Of a stretch of 64,000 bases of DNA, positions 60,278-64,000 are shown one piece after another. Origin of the DNA: Siphonobacter sp. SORGH_AS_0500 (GTDB lineage: Bacteria > Bacteroidota > Bacteroidia > Cytophagales > Spirosomataceae); contig NZ_NHPP01000003.1 of the NCBI RefSeq assembly GCF_002838835.1, forward strand, positions 248,001-312,000, written 5' to 3'. The notes under the pieces are model-generated. The model made no database searches. It was not told the origin of the DNA and saw only the letters and a program-made list of their open reading frames with translations. Position 1 is the first letter of the stretch. Each line of letters starts with the position of its first letter. A program made the position numbers and the translations under genes.

Positions 60278-61606
60278 ATGTCTTTGAATAAGTCTGTATT
60301 CAACCTCGAACGTTCGAATACGCCGACAAAGTTCTATTTTTGGTGCGTAAAAAGTTTATTCCAGACCTTGTATTCTTTCTTTTATACTATTTCTGTCTTT
60401 TTTATGCAGTTGGGGTTTCGCCTGGCCGCTTTTTTTCATCCCAAAGCCCGGCTGTGGATTGAAGGACGAAAACAGCTTTGGCGTCAACTGGAGCATTACC
60501 AGCCGTCACCTCAAACCGCGTGGTTTCACTGTGCGTCAGTGGGAGAGTTTGAACAGGCCCGGCCCGTACTCGAGACGTTTCGGAAAGAAAACCCGGATTG
60601 GAAAATTGTTCTGACGTTTTTTTCACCCTCGGGTTATGAACTTCGGAAAAATTATAACCAGGCAGATTTAGTTTGTTACCTGCCACTGGATACCGCCAAA
60701 AATGCCCGACAATTTGTAGACATTATTCAACCCAAAATGGCCTTTTGGGTGAAATATGAGTTCTGGTATCATCACTTACATGAACTCAAAAAACGGAATG
60801 TTCCAGTCCTTCTATTTTCCGCCATTTTCCGTCCCGATCAAATTTTCTTCAAGTCGTACGGCGGTTTTTACCGAACGATTCTGAAATGCTTTTCGCATCT
60901 TTTCGTACAGAATGAAGAGTCGCTGAAATTACTCAAAAGCATTTCTATTACCAATGTTAGTTTATCGGGAGATACCCGTTTTGATCGCGTGGTGGAGATT
61001 GCCCGGGAGGCCAAAAGCTTTCCTGTTGTTGAGCAATTTTGTGGAGAGGCAAAGGTATTAGTCGGTGGGTCGGTCTGGCCGGAAGACTGGGAAACGATAG
61101 CTTATTGCATAAATGAATACGTTGGGAAACATACACTAAAGTATATTATAGCTCCGCACGAGATTGATATTCAACAAATAGAGCAATGGAGTAATGAAGT
61201 GTCCGTAAAATCCGTTCGGTATTCTCAGGCAACTTCCGAAGCCATTCAGCAGGCCGATTTGTTGTGGATTGATAACATTGGGATGTTGGCGAGCTTATAC
61301 CGGTATGGGCATTTTGCCTTTGTGGGTGGGGCTTATAAAAATGGGTTACACAACATCGTAGAAGCCGCCGTTTGGGGTATGCCGCTGTTCTTTGGTGACA
61401 AGAAATACCGAAAGTTTCAGGAAGCTCACGATTTACTAGCTTTAGGTTCGGCTCATGCGGTAGCGGATGGTACGGAATTTACGAGGATATTTACAAACTT
61501 ATTACAACAGCCTGATCTATACCAGCACGAAGCCGAAACCAGCCGAGCGTATGTATACAGCAAAATCGGAGCTACGGAGCAGATTATGCATAGTTTAAAA
61601 GTTTAA
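60278..61606 (+). CDS. waaA: 3-deoxy-D-manno-octulosonic acid transferase
   Basis: The enzyme links Kdo to lipid A in lipopolysaccharide synthesis at the inner-membrane face. The 442-residue protein has an N-terminal membrane-associated helix (FFMQLGFRLAAFFHPKARLW). It then shows the signature AWFHCASVGEFEQARPVLET with the catalytic glutamate, and sugar-nucleotide domain blocks such as VLVGGSVWPEDWETIAYCIN and YGHFAFVGGAYKNGLHNIVE. The first ATG (60278) is used; the extra leading 30 residues are less certain than the rest. Confidence 0.93.
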   Translation: MSLNKSVFNLERSNTPTKFYFWCVKSLFQTLYSFFYTISVFFMQLGFRLAAFFHPKARLWIEGRKQLWRQLEHYQPSPQTAWFHCASVGEFEQARPVLETFRKENPDWKIVLTFFSPSGYELRKNYNQADLVCYLPLDTAKNARQFVDIIQPKMAFWVKYEFWYHHLHELKKRNVPVLLFSAIFRPDQIFFKSYGGFYRTILKCFSHLFVQNEESLKLLKSISITNVSLSGDTRFDRVVEIAREAKSFPVVEQFCGEAKVLVGGSVWPEDWETIAYCINEYVGKHTLKYIIAPHEIDIQQIEQWSNEVSVKSVRYSQATSEAIQQADLLWIDNIGMLASLYRYGHFAFVGGAYKNGLHNIVEAAVWGMPLFFGDKKYRKFQEAHDLLALGSAHAVADGTEFTRIFTNLLQQPDLYQHEAETSRAYVYSKIGATEQIMHSLKV

Positions 61607-61846
61607 CTAGGTTTGAAATTGGTTCGAGGAGGTTTGAATGGAGTTTGAAGTATGAATGGATTGTTTGAAAGTAGTTTAATAGTAGGTTTGAAGAAGTTTG
61701 AAGTTAGTTCGAGAAAGTTTAAATAGGGTTTGAAGTAGGAGTTAGGTAATTGTTTGATGAGGTTTGAACGGTTCGATAGTAATCTCAGACGTTTTCCATC
61801 AAACCTCCTCAGACCAGATCAAACTTACTTTATAGTCATGAAATAG
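61607..61846. repeat. GTTTGAA-rich degenerate spacer
   Basis: The spacer between waaA and rsgA consists largely of imperfect GGTTTGAAG/GTTTGAAGT units at irregular distance. It ends in the complementary CATCAAACCTCCTCAGACCA. A similar but shorter tract lies at 20395-20480. No gene is present. Confidence 0.6.
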
Positions 61847-62776
61847 ATGTCAGAAAAAGGAATAGTCATACGATCAACGGGCTCCTGGTACGATGTACGG
61901 GATGAAGAAGGCCATGTTTGGCAGGCTCGATTGAAAGGAAAATTTAAGCTCAAAGGTCTGAAAACCTCCAATCCGTTGGCGGTGGGAGATCGGGTTAGGA
62001 TGGACATTGAAAATGAGAATGAAAATACGGCCATCATTAACGAGATAGAAGATCGGGATAATTACATCGCCCGGGCATCGGTTCATAAAACCAGTCAGGC
62101 TCATTTGTTGGCTGCCAATGTCGATCAGGCCGTCTTGATTGTTACCCTTGATTTCCCACGCACGTCGCTTGGTTTTATTGATCGGTTTCTGGTCTCAGCA
62201 GAATCGTTCCGAATTCCGGTATTAATCGTCTTTAATAAGCAGGATATTTTCGATGAAGAAGGCCGCGATCAGCATCAGCCCATCATGGACATGTACGCTA
62301 ATCTGGGGTATGGTACCTTGCGTACCTCGGCCTTGACGGGTGAAGGAATCGAGGAGTTAAAAGCTTTGTTGAAAGACAAAGTATCATTGATTTCCGGCCA
62401 TTCGGGGGTGGGTAAATCAACGCTGGTAAATACCATCGCTCCCGATCTGGATTTACGCACCAGCGAAGTATCTACTTTCGCCAATAAAGGCGTGCACACC
62501 ACGACTTTCGCCGAAATGTTTGAACTCGAATCGGGTACGTATCTGATTGATACACCGGGGATTAAAGAACTGGGGTTAATTGATATGGCTCCGTCTGAAA
62601 TCAGTCATTACTTTCCAGAAATGCGGGAGTTACTCAATGAATGTAAATATCATAACTGCCTTCATGTGAATGAACCCGCCTGTGCGGTGCGGGATGCTGT
62701 AGAGGCTGAAACGATTGCTCTGAGCCGTTATCACAGTTATCTGGGAATGTTACAGGGCGATGATAACCGTCGATAA
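61847..62776 (+). CDS. rsgA: Ribosome small subunit-dependent GTPase
   Basis: The 309-residue circularly permuted GTPase matures the 30S subunit. After the OB-fold domain (SWYDVRDEEGHVWQARLKGK) it shows the permuted order: G4 VFNKQD, G5 TSALTGEG, G1 SGHSGVGKSTLVN, and G3 IDTPGIKEL. The C-terminal zinc-binding part ECKYHNCLHVNEPACAV has the expected cysteines and histidine. It is preceded by a repeat-rich spacer and followed by a small membrane protein gene. Confidence 0.95.
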   Translation: MSEKGIVIRSTGSWYDVRDEEGHVWQARLKGKFKLKGLKTSNPLAVGDRVRMDIENENENTAIINEIEDRDNYIARASVHKTSQAHLLAANVDQAVLIVTLDFPRTSLGFIDRFLVSAESFRIPVLIVFNKQDIFDEEGRDQHQPIMDMYANLGYGTLRTSALTGEGIEELKALLKDKVSLISGHSGVGKSTLVNTIAPDLDLRTSEVSTFANKGVHTTTFAEMFELESGTYLIDTPGIKELGLIDMAPSEISHYFPEMRELLNECKYHNCLHVNEPACAVRDAVEAETIALSRYHSYLGMLQGDDNRR

Positions 62777-62829
62777 ATCAATACGTTGTCCAAAAGAATT
62801 CGTAAGTAAACCATTAACTCATCACATCC

Positions 62830-63039
62830 ATGCAGCCTTCCACGCCCAATCCCATGACTCGGTTTTTTGGGGCTTTTTTTACGATTTTAGGAACCATGAT
62901 TATTCTTTTCGCCTGTGTTGCTTTTCTTAATGATGGGAAGACTACGCTGGGCTGGAAAATCTCCCAATGGGAATCGCTAGTGCCTTTTTTAGTAGGAACC
63001 GTGTTTCTCATTACGGGGGTTAACATGATGCGGAATTAA
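62830..63039 (+). CDS. Small two-helix membrane protein
   Basis: The 69-residue protein has two predicted helices (RFFGAFFTILGTMIILFACV and LVPFLVGTVFLITGVNMM) around a short polar loop (LNDGKTTLGWKISQWESL). No family is recognised. The frame is well formed and starts 53 bases after the rsgA stop, so it is probably real and may be co-transcribed with rsgA. Confidence 0.6.
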   Translation: MQPSTPNPMTRFFGAFFTILGTMIILFACVAFLNDGKTTLGWKISQWESLVPFLVGTVFLITGVNMMRN

Positions 63040-63156
63040 GTATAGATTGAATTGAATCAACGGGCAGAATTGAAAAGTTAGAGTTGACGTTTTCGAAAGA
63101 ACAGCGTCTTTTAAAAATAATTACTTTGAAAAGGGAACAATCTTTTCAAAAAACGT

Positions 63157-63190
63157 ATTGGAATTATGCAATGAAAATGCGTTACTTTTG
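63157..63190 (+). promoter_or_regulatory. Candidate Bacteroidota-type promoter before the JmjC gene
   Basis: ATTG (63157-63160) and TACTTTTG (63183-63190) are separated by 22 bases. They match the Bacteroidota -33 TTG and -7 TAnnTTTG pattern. The start codon lies 38 bases after the -7 box. The distance and the downstream gene make it the clearest promoter in the window. Confidence 0.45.
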
Positions 63191-63228
63191 CCATTTCTAT
63201 CCGATAAATTCAATTTAGTAATACCAAT

Positions 63229-64000
63229 ATGAAGCTGCAGCCTGTCGACATTGTTACGGACATCTCTGGTGAAGAGTTTCGCGAAAAATATTTAAAAACC
63301 CATCGCCCGGTTATTCTGCGGGGTATCACCGAAAAGTGGCCTGCTTTTGAAAAGTGGCGTCTGGATTACTTCAAGACCCTGGCGGGAAATATCGAAGTAC
63401 CTTTGTACGATAACTCCAAACCTACGCCGAGTTCGAAGCTGAATCAGCCTGACAAGGTGATGAAGTTTGGAGAATATCTGGACTTAATTGCTTCAGGACC
63501 AGTAGATTTGCGGATGTTCTTGTTCAATATTTTTGATCACATCCCTGATCTGTGTAATGACTTTACCTTCCCTGAACATCTCATGAAAGGCTTCCTCAAG
63601 AAGTATCCAATGATGTTCTTCGGTGGTGCCGGTTCAATCGTGTATTTGCACTACGATATGGACTTGTCGAATGTATTCCTGACGCAGTTTCACGGTAAAA
63701 AACGGGTAATCCTGTTTGATCAGAAATATTCGAAACACCTCTACCGGATGCCCTACGGTATCTTGAGTTACGTGGATCCCGAAAACCCTGATTACGAGAA
63801 ACACCCGGCCATGCGTTATCTGGAAGGATACGATTGCATCATGGAACATGGGGATATGTTATACATTCCTTCCGGCGTGTGGCATTACATGAATTACCTG
63901 GAAGGGGGATATGCTCTGGCCGTTCGTGCCTTCGATCCCTCCATTTCAACGCGTGCAGAAGGGATCTTCAACATCACGGCCATGCGGACGTTCGATGATT
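63229..64000 (+). CDS. JmjC/cupin-type Fe(II) oxygenase-like protein, incomplete at right edge
   Basis: From ATG 63229 at least 257 residues run to the window end without a stop. The N-terminus is typical of cupin-8/JmjC proteins: EFREKYLKTHRPVILRGITE. The iron ligands lie in the block SIVYLHYDMDLSNVFLTQFH (HxD pair) and the later SGVWHYMNYL (third histidine), with HGKKRVILFDQ in between. It is a 2-oxoglutarate oxygenase-like domain; substrates in bacteria are mostly unknown. The far end lies outside the window. Confidence 0.85.
   Translation, partial: MKLQPVDIVTDISGEEFREKYLKTHRPVILRGITEKWPAFEKWRLDYFKTLAGNIEVPLYDNSKPTPSSKLNQPDKVMKFGEYLDLIASGPVDLRMFLFNIFDHIPDLCNDFTFPEHLMKGFLKKYPMMFFGGAGSIVYLHYDMDLSNVFLTQFHGKKRVILFDQKYSKHLYRMPYGILSYVDPENPDYEKHPAMRYLEGYDCIMEHGDMLYIPSGVWHYMNYLEGGYALAVRAFDPSISTRAEGIFNITAMRTFDD

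Overview
The window reads as chromosomal DNA from a member of the Bacteroidota, most likely a gliding-type Cytophagales bacterium. Supporting features are a GldE-type CorC-like protein, a FecR/STN-TonB receptor pair, DUF1080 and Gfo/Idh sugar genes, a Cys-type CcmE, a bacillithiol-type YtxJ protein and recurrent TAnnTTTG -7 boxes. Gene order is mostly housekeeping and catabolic. No phage, plasmid origin, CRISPR array or complete insertion sequence is visible. The species cannot be named from this sequence.

Layout. Positions 1-2.2 kb hold a broken LytS-type kinase fragment, a DUF2306-like membrane protein, an AAC(6')-like acetyltransferase and an ECF sigma factor. From 2.5-8.1 kb a minus-strand block (pckA, dctA, fbp, porin) couples C4-dicarboxylate uptake to gluconeogenesis. 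A STN/TonB receptor and a FecR-type anti-sigma factor follow at 8.2-12.2 kb, with no sigma gene beside them. From 12.4-14.7 kb AT-rich accessory genes alternate with copies of a dispersed repeat and a hairpin array. A carboxylesterase, tRNA-Glu and an SMP-30-like beta-propeller lead to a sugar catabolism region (MFS, two Gfo/Idh/MocA dehydrogenases, a TIM-barrel isomerase, DUF1080 protein; 17.6-26.1 kb). That region is interrupted by a decayed four-helix-bundle gene and a DUF433/DUF5615 toxin-antitoxin pair. Next come a CoA-transferase, TMEM220 and TPR genes, pdhB, a GH3-family gene, dxr-rhaM-yigZ, feoAB, a cytochrome c maturation cluster (ccmBCDEF), gldE, a UbiA-like protein, a MOSC protein, marR-yceI, a VOC protein, mlaFE, an outer-membrane protein, an SDR, a ROK kinase, a GH106-type rhamnosidase, cdd, ytxJ, waaA, rsgA and a JmjC/cupin protein cut by the right edge.

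Two cross-cutting observations matter most. First, six genes (LytS fragment, GH3, a small gene after ccmF, gldE, the VOC protein and GH106) each carry an apparent -1 frameshift that one extra T on the coding strand would repair. Three of these lie in the identical heptamer CTTATAC. Residual homopolymer deletion errors are the simplest explanation, but recoding or real decay cannot be excluded from sequence alone. Second, the intergenic spaces carry several dispersed repeat families: a heptamer array plus hairpin composite, a GCTGGTG/CACCAAC double hairpin, a GAGACGCGAT hairpin, and a roughly 115-156 bp element with perfect 14-bp terminal inverted repeats.
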